The notes: generated by a model not told the origin, from the letters alone. Positions 34,285 through 42,760 are shown, numbered from the stretch's first letter. The stretch: DNA of 64,000 bases from Clostridium sp. CF012 (GCF_018861755.1 NZ_JAHLEF010000013.1:1-64000), one strand, 5' to 3'. Numbers and translations: made by a program.

Positions 34285-35213
34285 ATAAAGCTGATATTAA
34301 GAATGTTATCGAAAAGCTCGTACCAGATAAGGAAATGGAGCAAAGACTGTCGGAAAAAATATCACACAAACAATATAATAAGTTTTCTTTGAAGATCACG
34401 GCTTCAATTGCAGCAGGTCTTATCATAGTTTTTTCACTTGGAATAATAGGTCATAATCTCACAGAGGAAAAAAACACTACTCCAACTAGTACCATAAGTT
34501 CAAAGTACAGTATCAATATACCAAAAATAGAATTACCGAAAAACACAAATGCAAATGCTAACATGATAGGCCTTATTGTATATCAAGGCAGAATATATAC
34601 CCAAACTGATACAAGGATAAATCCCGAGAGTGCGGAAAAATTGCTTGGTGAAAAACTCGGTACTACAAAAGGAAATATAGATGAGTGGAGCAAGCAGAAG
34701 GATTATGCAGTTGATTTTGCATCAAGTATAGGAAAAGCGGATGTATACTCCGTTAAGGGTTACGATAAAAGCTTTAGAATAATGACATATGATAAACGAG
34801 AAGGAACCATATATCCGGAGTTTTTTGAATGTTTCAATGGAATTACGATAAGAACAGGTGATGATGTTTTTGGCAAATTAAAAATAGAAGATAATATAAA
34901 GTTGGCAAAACAAGAAAAGTTCGAAAGCTGGAACTATAATAAGCAAGAATATAAAGAACTGAAGGATCTTCAGTCGTTAAACAACTTTGTAAGTGAATTT
35001 AAAAATACAATTCCATATACACAAGAGAGCCTATCCTATCTTTTTAATGACCAAGGAGATACAAACCAAAAGATTGTATATATAATTTTAAATGATGGCA
35101 GCGAAGTGCAGCTACGACTTTTTAAGGGTGGATATTTATATTATAACAATTCTCATATTTTCTTCAAAATGGAGAATAAAGTTTTCGATGAACTTTGGAA
35201 TGAACTAGAATAG
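34281..35213 (+). CDS. Membrane-anchored anti-sigma factor-like protein
   Basis: A 310-aa protein: about 35 N-terminal cytoplasmic residues, one membrane helix (about 39-58, ITASIAAGLIIVFSLGIIG), then a roughly 250-aa extracytoplasmic domain with predicted beta structure (SYLFND, YIILNDGSEVQLRLF). Overlap with the ECF sigma gene and this topology argue for an anti-sigma factor that releases sigma on an envelope signal. It has no recognisable ZAS zinc motif, so the N-terminal sigma-binding segment is of an unrecognised type. Confidence 0.8.
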   Translation: MNKADIKNVIEKLVPDKEMEQRLSEKISHKQYNKFSLKITASIAAGLIIVFSLGIIGHNLTEEKNTTPTSTISSKYSINIPKIELPKNTNANANMIGLIVYQGRIYTQTDTRINPESAEKLLGEKLGTTKGNIDEWSKQKDYAVDFASSIGKADVYSVKGYDKSFRIMTYDKREGTIYPEFFECFNGITIRTGDDVFGKLKIEDNIKLAKQEKFESWNYNKQEYKELKDLQSLNNFVSEFKNTIPYTQESLSYLFNDQGDTNQKIVYIILNDGSEVQLRLFKGGYLYYNNSHIFFKMENKVFDELWNELE

Positions 35214-35323
35214 TTAATGAAATGCTTGATGCATTAATATTCATAATTCTTGAGAACGAATATAACAAATTAATTCAAAACAAACATAAAATGAGCACTT
35301 AATTTAAATTAAAAGGAGAAATT

Positions 35324-35881
35324 ATGTTAATTCATAAAGGAACCCAAATAATAAATACAAACAGACTTTTACTGCGAAAATATCAACCTGATGACGCAGC
35401 TGATATGTTTAAAAATTGGGCAAATGATTGTGAGGTTACAAAGTTTTTATCTTGGAAGCCGCATAATAATGTGCAAGATACTAAAGAAATTATAGATCAA
35501 GTGGTCGAAAGGTATGAGAATAATACCTTTTATTGGGCTATTAAATTCAAAGAGATTGATGAAGTTATTGGTGATATTTCTATAGTCAGGTTCGATGAAA
35601 CGTGCTGTTCTTGTGAAATAGGCTATTGTATGTCACGAAAATATTGGGGCATGGGAATAATGAGTGAAGCTTTAAAGGCAGTAATTGACTATTTGTTTTC
35701 TGAAATTGGATTTAATCGAATAGCAGCAATGCATGACACAAATAATATTGCTTCTGGAAAGGTAATGATTAAAAGTGGAATGAAGCTCGAAGGAACCTTA
35801 AGACAAGCTAAACTGCGTGATAATAAATATTTTTACGATTTGGCTTTATATTCAATATTAAAAGATGAGTGGATAAAGTAA
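35324..35881 (+). CDS. GNAT acetyltransferase, RimJ/RimL type
   Basis: A 185-aa single-domain acetyltransferase: TNRLLLRKYQPDDAADMFKN at the start, IGDISIVRF, ISCEIGYCM-like CCSCEIGYCMSRKYWGMGIMSEA (acetyl-CoA loop), FNRIAAMHDTNNIASGKVM and MIKSGMKLEGTLR. RimJ/L-like proteins acetylate N-termini of ribosomal proteins or small amines; the target is unknown here. Confidence 0.9.
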   Translation: MLIHKGTQIINTNRLLLRKYQPDDAADMFKNWANDCEVTKFLSWKPHNNVQDTKEIIDQVVERYENNTFYWAIKFKEIDEVIGDISIVRFDETCCSCEIGYCMSRKYWGMGIMSEALKAVIDYLFSEIGFNRIAAMHDTNNIASGKVMIKSGMKLEGTLRQAKLRDNKYFYDLALYSILKDEWIK

Positions 35882-36066
35882 TTAGCTAAAAATCATGTTT
35901 TATAAAGAGCTCTGCCCGCTATAAAAATATTTGGGTATATGTGAATTTTTTTTAATTAACAATGTGATTTATATTCTGTATCCACCTACCCTACATATTT
36001 GTACCTAAAATGCAGGGCAATTTAACATTACCTTTGTTACAATTAAATAAGAAAGGAGGATGCAAG

Positions 36067-36960
36067 ATGGATTGGATTAATAGAATGACAGCAACAGTGG
36101 ATTATATTGAAAATCACTTAACTTATGACATTATGTATGATGAAGTAGCAAAAATTGCTTGCTGCTCAATGCATCAATTCGGACGTGTTTTTTCCTACAT
36201 TGTAGGCATATCTCTATCTGAGTATGTTCGTCGTAGGAGATTAACCCTTTCAGCATTAGATTTACAAAACAGCACTGAAAAAGTAATTGATGTTGCTATG
36301 AAGTATGGATATAATTCACCTGATGCATTTACTCGTGCTTTTTTAGGAATGCATGGTGTAACGCCTAAAGTAGCGCGCACTTTGGGAGTAAAGCTTAAAG
36401 CCTATCCACGCATCACTTTTCATATTTCAATTAAAGGAGATGTAGAGATGGAATATCGTATTGAAGAAAAACAGGCCATAAATATAGTTGGAATGGTTAA
36501 GCATATCAAGAGGCAATCAGCAAATACTATGGAAAATGAATGGAAAGAGGCTTCAGGGGAGGTTTGGAGTACATGGAAGGAGTTTTTAGAGGGCGGCACC
36601 GATGAGAAAATCGGAGCTGTTTACAATCTTTATCGCGCACCGATGTGGCAAATGGGTTTCACAAAAACGCTGGAGAATGGGGAAACTTTACTTGCAATCG
36701 GTGCACAGGAAGATACAAATGTTTTAACCGATTTGCAGCCCTATACTATTCCAGCGAATAAATGGGCAGTATTCACTGTAACAGGTAGCTTTAGCGGTAA
36801 GGATCACCCAATTGATGCAATGTGGGCAAGAATAACAACTGAGTGGTTCCCAATATGTGGTTATAAACGGGCAGCTGATTATGAAATTGAGGTTTACCCG
36901 CCGGGAGACACAAGTTCTGATGATTATACTTGTGAAATATGGATTCCTATTACTAAATAA
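36067..36960 (+). CDS. AraC family regulator with GyrI-like effector-binding domain
   Basis: A 297-aa protein. The N-terminal 105 residues form the two helix-turn-helices of the AraC DNA-binding domain (YDEVAKIACCSMHQFGRVFS and VIDVAMKYGYNSPDAFTRAF). From about residue 125 follows a GyrI/SOUL-type effector-binding domain (EEKQAINIVGM, then YEIEVYPPGDTSSDDYTCEIWIPI at the end). This layout (Rob/BmrR-like) senses hydrophobic or cationic compounds. The ATG follows AAAGGAGGATGC; the longer frame is unlikely. The target gene is not evident nearby. Confidence 0.92.
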   Translation: MDWINRMTATVDYIENHLTYDIMYDEVAKIACCSMHQFGRVFSYIVGISLSEYVRRRRLTLSALDLQNSTEKVIDVAMKYGYNSPDAFTRAFLGMHGVTPKVARTLGVKLKAYPRITFHISIKGDVEMEYRIEEKQAINIVGMVKHIKRQSANTMENEWKEASGEVWSTWKEFLEGGTDEKIGAVYNLYRAPMWQMGFTKTLENGETLLAIGAQEDTNVLTDLQPYTIPANKWAVFTVTGSFSGKDHPIDAMWARITTEWFPICGYKRAADYEIEVYPPGDTSSDDYTCEIWIPITK

Positions 36961-36968
36961 TATTTTCT

Positions 36969-37040
36969 TTAACGACATTTCAGAAGGAAAGTCTCCTTTG
37001 AAGTCGTTAATATTGCAGCATCGCAGATGATGATTTAATT
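36969..37040. repeat. Structured repeat, short copy
   Basis: Begins TTAACGACATTTCAG, contains AAGTCTCC, then AAGTCGTTAATATTGCAGC, and ends GATGATTTAATT. TTAACGAC and GTCGTTAA pair as an outer stem. The same modules in the same order form the longer copy at 40099-40255. It lies after the AraC stop and before the convergent M50 gene. Confidence 0.8.
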
Positions 37041-37076
37041 CTTTTATTATACAGGAAACTTGCATTTTTCATGTTT

Positions 37077-38252
37077 TTAGGAATAATTCAAGTTTCCCTT
37101 AATCCACTCTACAATCATTATCTCCATATCAGCCTCACCCTTTACAGGATACTTTTTAGCTAACTGCTTTGTATCTTCATAATATTCTAAAGCCTTATTC
37201 TTATCTTCATTATAAAAACCTTCATAAGCCATAAGAAGTCTTTTCTTACCAATCATAAATTTTGCTGCCTTTATATATTTTTTAAGATTCTTATCATACA
37301 AATCATCAATAAAAGTTTTATCACAAATGCTAGCAAGCTCTAAAAACATTCGCTCACAATTAATTTCATTTCTAAATAAAGCAACCAATTTATCAAGATA
37401 AGGTATAAAGGAATCAATACATTGTTTTGCGCTGTCAAAATCCATATTATCAAGATGCCAGTTATATTCTATTAACCTAACAGCCGTATTCAGTGGATTA
37501 CAAAGGTCTGAGTTCTCTTTCAGCTTGAACATTTCAAGGGGCATGTCCTTAATTCTTGTACCTAGACTTTGCATTCCATTAACCCTAAGCTGAACATAAA
37601 AAGAGCTTCTAGCTTCTTGGTCCTTTAGCATTGATAATACATTATATGCATCATTAGGAATTCCTGAAAACTTCATTGGAATTCCATTAGTTAATGCAGC
37701 GACTATGCCCCCTGCAGAAACTAGAATTAATATGGCGTCTATTGGAAATGTAATTCCTTCTACAAAAATCACAACTAATATTCCTGCTATAGCTACTATT
37801 AAATTCATTATAACTCCGCCAAAATTATATATAACAAAGGGATATTTGCCATCCTTTAAATCTGGTGGCATCATCAGACACTGACCCCCTGTGCCTGGTA
37901 TGTTAAATTTTTTGCGTTTTAACTTTTTATCTTCTTTTATTAAAGTAAAGGAACCGATTCTAAAGGATACAAAAGAATATCCTGTCATAAGTCCAAAAAC
38001 AAGGTGACCTGCTTCATGGATAACTATGTGTATTAGAAATCCTACAATGAATATAAGAATTAGTCCATAAACTTTAAGTAGTTCCACAAATAGATTATTG
38101 CTCTTAACATGTACATTCATAAAATCCTTTAAATAGGTATTTGAAATACTACCCATGAAAAAACCAACGGCTGCGCAAATCACAAAAAACATAATTGGAG
38201 CAAAAAAATTATTTTTCTTATTAGGTTTTATATTTTTTTTCTTTTCAATCAT
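37077..38252 (-). CDS. M50 (site-2 protease) family intramembrane metalloprotease
   Basis: A 391-aa membrane protein. Two N-terminal helices, the second preceding the zinc motif HEAGH in IHIVIHEAGHLVFG; further helices around 150-190; then GIPNDAYNVLSML, the position of the third metal ligand in the S2P family. The last 170 residues are soluble and helical. Third gene of a leftward xre-DUF3169-M50 operon (32 nt after the DUF3169 stop). It may cleave a membrane-bound regulator; the partner is unknown. Good AGGAGGG ribosome site. Confidence 0.88.
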   Translation of the reverse strand: MIEKKKNIKPNKKNNFFAPIMFFVICAAVGFFMGSISNTYLKDFMNVHVKSNNLFVELLKVYGLILIFIVGFLIHIVIHEAGHLVFGLMTGYSFVSFRIGSFTLIKEDKKLKRKKFNIPGTGGQCLMMPPDLKDGKYPFVIYNFGGVIMNLIVAIAGILVVIFVEGITFPIDAILILVSAGGIVAALTNGIPMKFSGIPNDAYNVLSMLKDQEARSSFYVQLRVNGMQSLGTRIKDMPLEMFKLKENSDLCNPLNTAVRLIEYNWHLDNMDFDSAKQCIDSFIPYLDKLVALFRNEINCERMFLELASICDKTFIDDLYDKNLKKYIKAAKFMIGKKRLLMAYEGFYNEDKNKALEYYEDTKQLAKKYPVKGEADMEIMIVEWIKGNLNYS

Positions 38253-38284
38253 TAGAAGCCCTCCTGTTATTTTTAAAAAAATTA

Positions 38285-38980
38285 TTACTCTTCATATTTC
38301 TTTTCTTCAATCATATAAATTGATATTTGAATTATCCATAGTAGACCTACTACTATAGGTAATATCATTGGTACATAAATAAAAGTAGATAAAACAATGC
38401 ATATAATAATTATTGCGGCATATACAAATTGCATTTTTTTAAAGGTTGTATAACTACAATTAAATGTAACCCATTTTTGGCCTTCGTCTAATTTTTGAAA
38501 AAACTTTTCTTCGGCTTTATTTTCAAAGATATTCAATTTTCTATTTGGATATAAATAATTATAATATTTTATGGTGATTGATTGTAATAAAAGCCCTACA
38601 AATATGGCCATTGTTGGGAAGAGTACTAAATATGATAATTTTCTATCAAAATTCTTATTAATTACAATAGCCTCCCAAGTTAATCCTAATACTACTTGCA
38701 CTGTACTGTAGTTTATGGCTTTTGCTATTTTTCTTTCAATGCTTTTGGGGATATCATCTAAATTTATTTTTTTATAGTTTGTCCTTATGTAAATCAAATT
38801 TACAATCAAAAAAATAGTTAAAATGCAAGTTATCCCTAAGAATATTTTGAAAATATAATCGTTTATATTTCCAGTAAAAGTGAAATTAAATTCTGATAAT
38901 TCCTTTGAAAAAAAACCCATAAATGCACCCAATATACCTGATACCATCGTTACTAATATAAGTCCCTTATATTTCTTCAT
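38285..38980 (-). CDS. DUF3169 family membrane protein
   Basis: A 231-aa protein with six predicted membrane helices arranged in pairs, and a charged loop (NIFENKAEEKFFQKLDEGQKW) before the last pair. This matches the DUF3169 family, usually found directly after a small Xre-type regulator in Firmicutes, as here: its start overlaps the regulator gene by 14 nt. The biochemical role is unknown. Confidence 0.8.
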   Translation of the reverse strand: MKKYKGLILVTMVSGILGAFMGFFSKELSEFNFTFTGNINDYIFKIFLGITCILTIFLIVNLIYIRTNYKKINLDDIPKSIERKIAKAINYSTVQVVLGLTWEAIVINKNFDRKLSYLVLFPTMAIFVGLLLQSITIKYYNYLYPNRKLNIFENKAEEKFFQKLDEGQKWVTFNCSYTTFKKMQFVYAAIIIICIVLSTFIYVPMILPIVVGLLWIIQISIYMIEEKKYEE

Positions 38981-39188
38981 TGTGTTCTCCTCCTTCTAAA
39001 TAAAATAGTTCATCCGTGGTAACTTTTAATACTTTTGCTATTTTTAAAGCTAATAAAATAGATGGGGAATAATCTCCTCTTTCTATAAGACTTATGGTCT
39101 GCCTGGATGCATCAACTAATTTACCAAGATCACCTTGGCTAAGATTGTATCTAGCACGTAATTCCTTCACTCTATTTCTAAGTTCCAC
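38967..39188 (-). CDS. Xre-family HTH regulator
   Basis: A 73-aa protein that is essentially one helix-turn-helix: LRARYNLSQGDLGKLVDASRQTISLIERG with SPSILLALKIAKVL. GTG start with AGGAGGTAATT. First gene of the xre-DUF3169-M50 operon. A palindrome (ATGATAATCAT) in its promoter spacer and a string of TGTCA repeats upstream are likely binding sites, implying autoregulation. Confidence 0.93.
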   Translation of the reverse strand: MELRNRVKELRARYNLSQGDLGKLVDASRQTISLIERGDYSPSILLALKIAKVLKVTTDELFYLEGGEHNEEI

Positions 39189-39214
39189 AATAATTACCTC
39201 CTGTCTATAATTCT

Positions 39215-39307
39215 AGTGTAAATTATGATTATCATTTTGTCAATAAAAGTTGTCATTTTTATAATAATGTATGTCATTTAAAATGATATTATTGTCATAA
39301 ATTGTCA
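39215..39307 (-). promoter_or_regulatory. xre operon promoter with TGACA repeat array
   Basis: On the minus strand TTGACA (39238-39243), 17-bp spacer with ATGATAATCAT, TACACT (39215-39220). Five TGACA elements (ends at 39238, 39251, 39272, 39293, 39303) lie from the -35 upstream, two intervals being exactly 21 bp. They look like an operator array for the operon's own regulator. Confidence 0.7.
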
Positions 39308-39317
39308 TAAAATAAAT

Positions 39318-39355
39318 ATAAGGTATAGACGTTTATTGTCTATACCTTATTGTAA
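39318..39355 (-). terminator. Terminator after the MNT gene
   Basis: A 13-bp perfect stem (39318-39330 with 39338-39350, loop GTTTATT) followed on the minus strand by ATTTATTTT. Ends the leftward nucleotidyltransferase transcript before the xre promoter. Confidence 0.75.
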
Positions 39356-39365
39356 CTATGACTTG

Positions 39366-39446
39366 TTAAAATAAATCTAATTCATAAGCACACTTTTCAG
39401 CCTTACTGATAGTTGTGCTAAGCCTAGTTAAATTTATCTTTTTTAT
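39366..39446 (-). pseudogene. Possible remnant of a HEPN/HepT partner
   Basis: Directly after the nucleotidyltransferase stop, AGAAAGGGTG is followed by an open frame without a standard start codon that reads KKINLTRLSTTISKAEKC, then AYELDLF and a stop (26 codons). The heptad-like helix resembles the N-terminus of HepT/DUF86 toxins, the normal partner at this position. If so, the toxin has been lost. The similarity is weak and may be coincidental. Confidence 0.35.
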
Positions 39447-39460
39447 AATTATCACCCTTT

Positions 39461-39868
39461 CTAATTAGCTGTCATAAGCTTTTTCCAGAATGGAAGTTCT
39501 GTCTTTATCCAATGATTTAATCCATTTAGATATTTTTCTTCTAAAACATCATCTTTATTAAATAATTGTCTATTTGCCATAATTACTTGTACTTGTATAT
39601 ACTCTGGTAATGATCTTATATTATTTAAGTCCATTGGAATTTCAATTATATCTTCTAGTTCTGAATTAATTATAAGACACTCTGAATATGTGATATCTTT
39701 ATTTGTAAGTATTGCAATATCAATATCACTTTTGCTTGTAAAATCTTCGGTACCAAAGGATCCAAAAATATACGCACTTACAATGTTATCCTTACTATAC
39801 AGATACTCTTTTATTTTGTGAATAACTTCTTCATTATCAAATTGCAATGAATATTCTTCCTTGAACAT
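39461..39868 (-). CDS. MNT-type nucleotidyltransferase (MntA-like antitoxin)
   Basis: A 135-aa minimal nucleotidyltransferase with GSFGTEDFTSKSDIDIAIL, which gives the GSx10DxD active site, followed by the third acidic position in IEIPMDLN. MntA proteins inactivate HEPN ribonuclease toxins by adding AMP to them (type VII toxin-antitoxin). The usual downstream HEPN gene is missing; only a short frame remains. It could thus be an orphan antitoxin or act on a toxin elsewhere. Good ribosome site GAGGTGAT. Confidence 0.88.
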   Translation of the reverse strand: MFKEEYSLQFDNEEVIHKIKEYLYSKDNIVSAYIFGSFGTEDFTSKSDIDIAILTNKDITYSECLIINSELEDIIEIPMDLNNIRSLPEYIQVQVIMANRQLFNKDDVLEEKYLNGLNHWIKTELPFWKKLMTAN

Positions 39869-40455
39869 TTTATCACCTCATATATTAATCAATATATGAA
39901 TAATATATCTACTATCTCTTTATTATTATTATACCCCCAATTAGATCAACTAAACAATGTTATTTGTGAGTTTAAATCTACTTACACCTTATACTCCCTA
40001 CAATGTATTTCAAAATTCTTTATCTTTATTCATTCTAGCAAAGTACACTGTCAGAAACGCTTGAACCCTTATTTCACCAATATTTTCCTTGCCTCAGTTT
40101 AACGACATTTCAGGAAGAAAGTCTCCCACTTTTATAAGTGGGGAGCACATACTACAACAAAAGGAAAACTTCAGTGGAAGTCTAAATCTCCTTATAAAGT
40201 CGTTAATATTGCAGCTTCGAAGAAGATGCATAGCTGCGCAGGTGATGATTTAATTTTTCAAAATTATATATATGCCAAGGTATTAGTTTACCTTTTTTAA
40301 GAATAACTGTTAATTTAAGTATCGTTATGCTAAAATACAGTAAATTGTTTTTGTAGAAAAGACAATCACATCTCAGAAAAGTGTTTAGTTAGAAATTTTA
40401 TTTTAGGAGAATGCTAAATCAATAAGTTCTATAGTTGGATGGAGGAAATGTAAAT
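39869..40455. other. Non-coding region around structured repeat
   Basis: About 590 bases with no gene. Holds the long copy of the structured repeat (40099-40255) and the upstream region of the flavoprotein gene. A 68-codon open frame near the start has no ribosome site. Confidence 0.5.
40099..40255. repeat. Structured repeat, long copy
   Basis: Same frame as the short copy (TTAACGACATTTCAG to GATGATTTAATT) with two insertions. The first carries two hairpins, CCCACTT-TTAT-AAGTGGG and ACTTC-AGTG-GAAGT; the second adds GAAGAAGATGCATAGCTGC. The outer TTAACGAC/GTCGTTAA stem is kept. The paired hairpins resemble ends of IS200/IS605-type elements, so a non-autonomous palindromic element or a structured RNA are both possible. 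Confidence 0.8.
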
Positions 40456-41004
40456 ATGTTAACAAATAAAAACATTGTAGTTTGTGTATGCGGCGGAATA
40501 GCAGTATATAAGGTTGTAGATGTAGTTAGTAAATTTAAAAAACAAAACGCTAATGTGTTCGTTGTAATAAGTGAGTCAGCGACTAAATTTGTTACTCCAT
40601 TAACTTTTCAATCAATATCAGCTAATTTAGTAACTACTAGTTTATATGCTGGTATGGGCAATGCAGATATTAACCACATATCACTTGCACAAAACGCAAA
40701 TTTATTTGTTATTGCTCCTGCTACAGCTAACATCATTGGTAAAATAGCCAATGGTATAGCTGACGATATTGTTTCTACTTCAATAAGTGCAACAAAGGCG
40801 CCAGTATTATTTATTCCTGCCATGAACACTGTAATGTATGAAAATCTTATTATTCAAAATAATATAGAAAAACTTAAAATATTTGGTTACAAATTTTTAG
40901 AACCTGAAGTAGGAACTATGGCAATGAAAAGTGAAAAAGCTGGTATAGGTAGGCTACCAGAACCAATAACCATTGTAAATCATGTATTGTCCATGGAATT
41001 TTAA
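40456..41004 (+). CDS. Stand-alone HFCD flavoprotein, CoaC/EpiD-like
   Basis: A 182-aa FMN-dependent cysteine decarboxylase-type protein. CGGIAVYKVVD at the start, the catalytic histidine in ADINHISLAQNA, APATANIIGKIANGIADD, and PAMNTVMYEN with the asparagine/methionine pair of phosphopantothenoylcysteine decarboxylases. It matches only the first half of the usual bifunctional CoaBC (about 400 aa); no CoaB domain follows. It could be a monofunctional CoaC or a peptide-type decarboxylase; no lantibiotic genes are adjacent. The ATG of MLTNKN follows TGGAGGAAATG. Confidence 0.85.
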   Translation: MLTNKNIVVCVCGGIAVYKVVDVVSKFKKQNANVFVVISESATKFVTPLTFQSISANLVTTSLYAGMGNADINHISLAQNANLFVIAPATANIIGKIANGIADDIVSTSISATKAPVLFIPAMNTVMYENLIIQNNIEKLKIFGYKFLEPEVGTMAMKSEKAGIGRLPEPITIVNHVLSMEF

Positions 41005-41094
41005 ATATCTATGAGTTAATAAAGATTTATCAAGAAATTTTAAGAGGAAAATAAACAGGTAAAATTAATTGACTAAAACAGGAGGGATAAAGTT

Positions 41095-41739
41095 TTGAGG
41101 ATTCAAAAAATTAAAAACAGAGGGGTTTTATTTACGTATAATAACTCTTCAGAGTGGGATCTAAACCTCCATTTAATTATGGGCAAAAAATATAATTACA
41201 TCATTGATACAGGACTAGGATCTTTAAGTATTGATCCAATTAAAGAATATATAAAAAATAGTAATAAGCCTATTGTTGTTATAAATACACATTATCATTG
41301 GGATCATATTTGGGGAAACAGCTCATTACGAGATTGTATAATTATATCTCATAAATTATGTAGAGAAATAATTAAATCCGAATGGGAAGATATGATAAAT
41401 GAGAATAAACAGTATTGTTATGGTGAAGTAGAAATGTATCTTCCTAATTTAGTTTTTGAAAAAGAACTTTATTTTCCAGAAGACAAAATAAGGATTATAT
41501 GCACACCTGGGCATACTATTGACTCCATAAGTGTAATAGATGAGGAAGATAAAGTCATTAATGTAGGCGATAATATAGGTGACGATATGGATCAAATAAT
41601 ACCTGATATTTATTGTGAAAAATCTATATATATTGATACTCTTTTAAAGTATAGGGAGATTGATTTCGACACCTGTATATCAGGTCATAATGTGATTTTG
41701 GGAAAGGATGTTATTGAGAAAATATTGAACAACCTTTAA
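41095..41739 (+). CDS. Metallo-beta-lactamase fold hydrolase
   Basis: A 214-aa MBL-fold protein with NTHYHWDHIWGN (HxHxDH), the histidine in CTPGHTIDSI, the bridging Asp in NVGDNIGDD and the last His in CISGHNV. Glyoxalase II-like thioesterase or general hydrolase activity is typical. TTG start after AGGAGGG at proper spacing. Substrate unknown. Confidence 0.88.
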   Translation: MRIQKIKNRGVLFTYNNSSEWDLNLHLIMGKKYNYIIDTGLGSLSIDPIKEYIKNSNKPIVVINTHYHWDHIWGNSSLRDCIIISHKLCREIIKSEWEDMINENKQYCYGEVEMYLPNLVFEKELYFPEDKIRIICTPGHTIDSISVIDEEDKVINVGDNIGDDMDQIIPDIYCEKSIYIDTLLKYREIDFDTCISGHNVILGKDVIEKILNNL

Positions 41740-41823
41740 TAATTTTATTAGGACGTAATTATTATTTATTGTTAAAATTGTTTATATTTAATAAATAAAT
41801 GCTTAAATAAGGGGATTTTAAAT

Positions 41824-42306
41824 ATGGATATTTCATTTAAAACTGATGAGGGAAGATTTAATTATAGAGTAGCTGGTATTATAATTCATGATAATAAATT
41901 ATTGATTATGAAAGGTGAGCATTCACCCTACTATTATATTCCTGGTGGCCGAGTTGCCATGAATGAATTAAGTGAATATGCAATTATTAGAGAAATAAAA
42001 GAAGAATTAAATGCTGAAGTTAAAGTTAATCGCATGTTGTGGGTCAATGAAAATTTCTTCCACGAAAAAAACCTTGATTAGAACTTTCACGAAATATGTT
42101 TTTATTATTTGTTAGATATAACTGATGACGGATTAATAAATAAAGGAAATGAGTTTATTCTTAAAGACACTGACCAACATAATCATTCTTTTTACTGGGA
42201 AGATATAGACAAGATTAAATATTTAAATATATATCCACTATTTATAAAAAATAATATTTTACAAGTACCACAAGTAATAGATCATCTATTAGAAATGAGA
42301 ATCTAA
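41824..42306 (+). pseudogene. NUDIX hydrolase interrupted by one in-frame TAG
   Basis: A 160-codon frame with normal NUDIX content: RVAGIIIHDNKLLIMKGE, then IPGGRVAMNELSEYAIIREIKEELN (box complete to REIKEEL), then an amber codon at 42079-42081 after KNLD. The same frame continues with NFHEICFYYLLDIT to the end at 42306 with no further stop. Either half alone is incomplete. A nonsense mutation is the simplest reading; suppression or sequencing error are alternatives. The upstream ribosome site (AGGGGAT) is intact. Confidence 0.85.
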
Positions 42307-42346
42307 TTTGTATTATTGGGATAGCATTAAACATACTATCCCCCTG

Positions 42347-42760
42347 TTATGTAGTAAAATGTACTATTGCATAATTAATAACTTTACCTTTATTATTAAA
42401 CATAACATAAAGCCCACTAATCTCTTCTGGCATTAACCCTTTTTTAGTGAAGTAGAATATATTGTTAGGGTCAGATGTGTTAATCGGGTTTCTATTGAGA
42501 CGTTCTATCATTATTCCACCTTCAAACTTTTCGTCTGGTTTTCCTAAAAATTGTATTACTTTCTCTTTTGTCATTTTTTCAAAATCATATTTTTTCAACA
42601 TATCCTCTACTATTAAATATCTTTTACCTGGTTCTCTAATCCACTTATCCTGTGTAAATAAACTCTTATCTTTAAACTGATTTAATTTAACAATACCAAT
42701 AGTTCCTACAAATCCAATCAACAAAAATATTAGCAAAAAAGTCAACCTTTTATTCCACAT
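42347..42760 (-). CDS. Membrane-anchored small protein of unknown function
   Basis: A 137-aa protein with an N-terminal helix (about 6-25) and an extracytoplasmic domain. TKEKVIQFLGKPDEKF resembles the helix-turn of SmpA/BamE-like folds and FTKKGLMPEEISGLYVMFNNKGKV could be the following strands, but the resemblance is only partial. No lipobox cysteine. AAGGGGGAG precedes the ATG. Single-gene unit, convergent with the broken NUDIX gene. Confidence 0.7.
   Translation of the reverse strand: MWNKRLTFLLIFLLIGFVGTIGIVKLNQFKDKSLFTQDKWIREPGKRYLIVEDMLKKYDFEKMTKEKVIQFLGKPDEKFEGGIMIERLNRNPINTSDPNNIFYFTKKGLMPEEISGLYVMFNNKGKVINYAIVHFTT

Noticed and set aside
41824-42306. In-frame TAG considered as pyrrolysine
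   Set aside because: The codon follows the NUDIX box in an ordinary hydrolase, and no pyl gene is in the window; a nonsense mutation is simpler. Kept as a check only.
42318-42342. GGGATAG/CTATCCC inverted repeat between convergent genes as a terminator
   Set aside because: Only 7 bp with an 11-nt loop and no T-run on either side.
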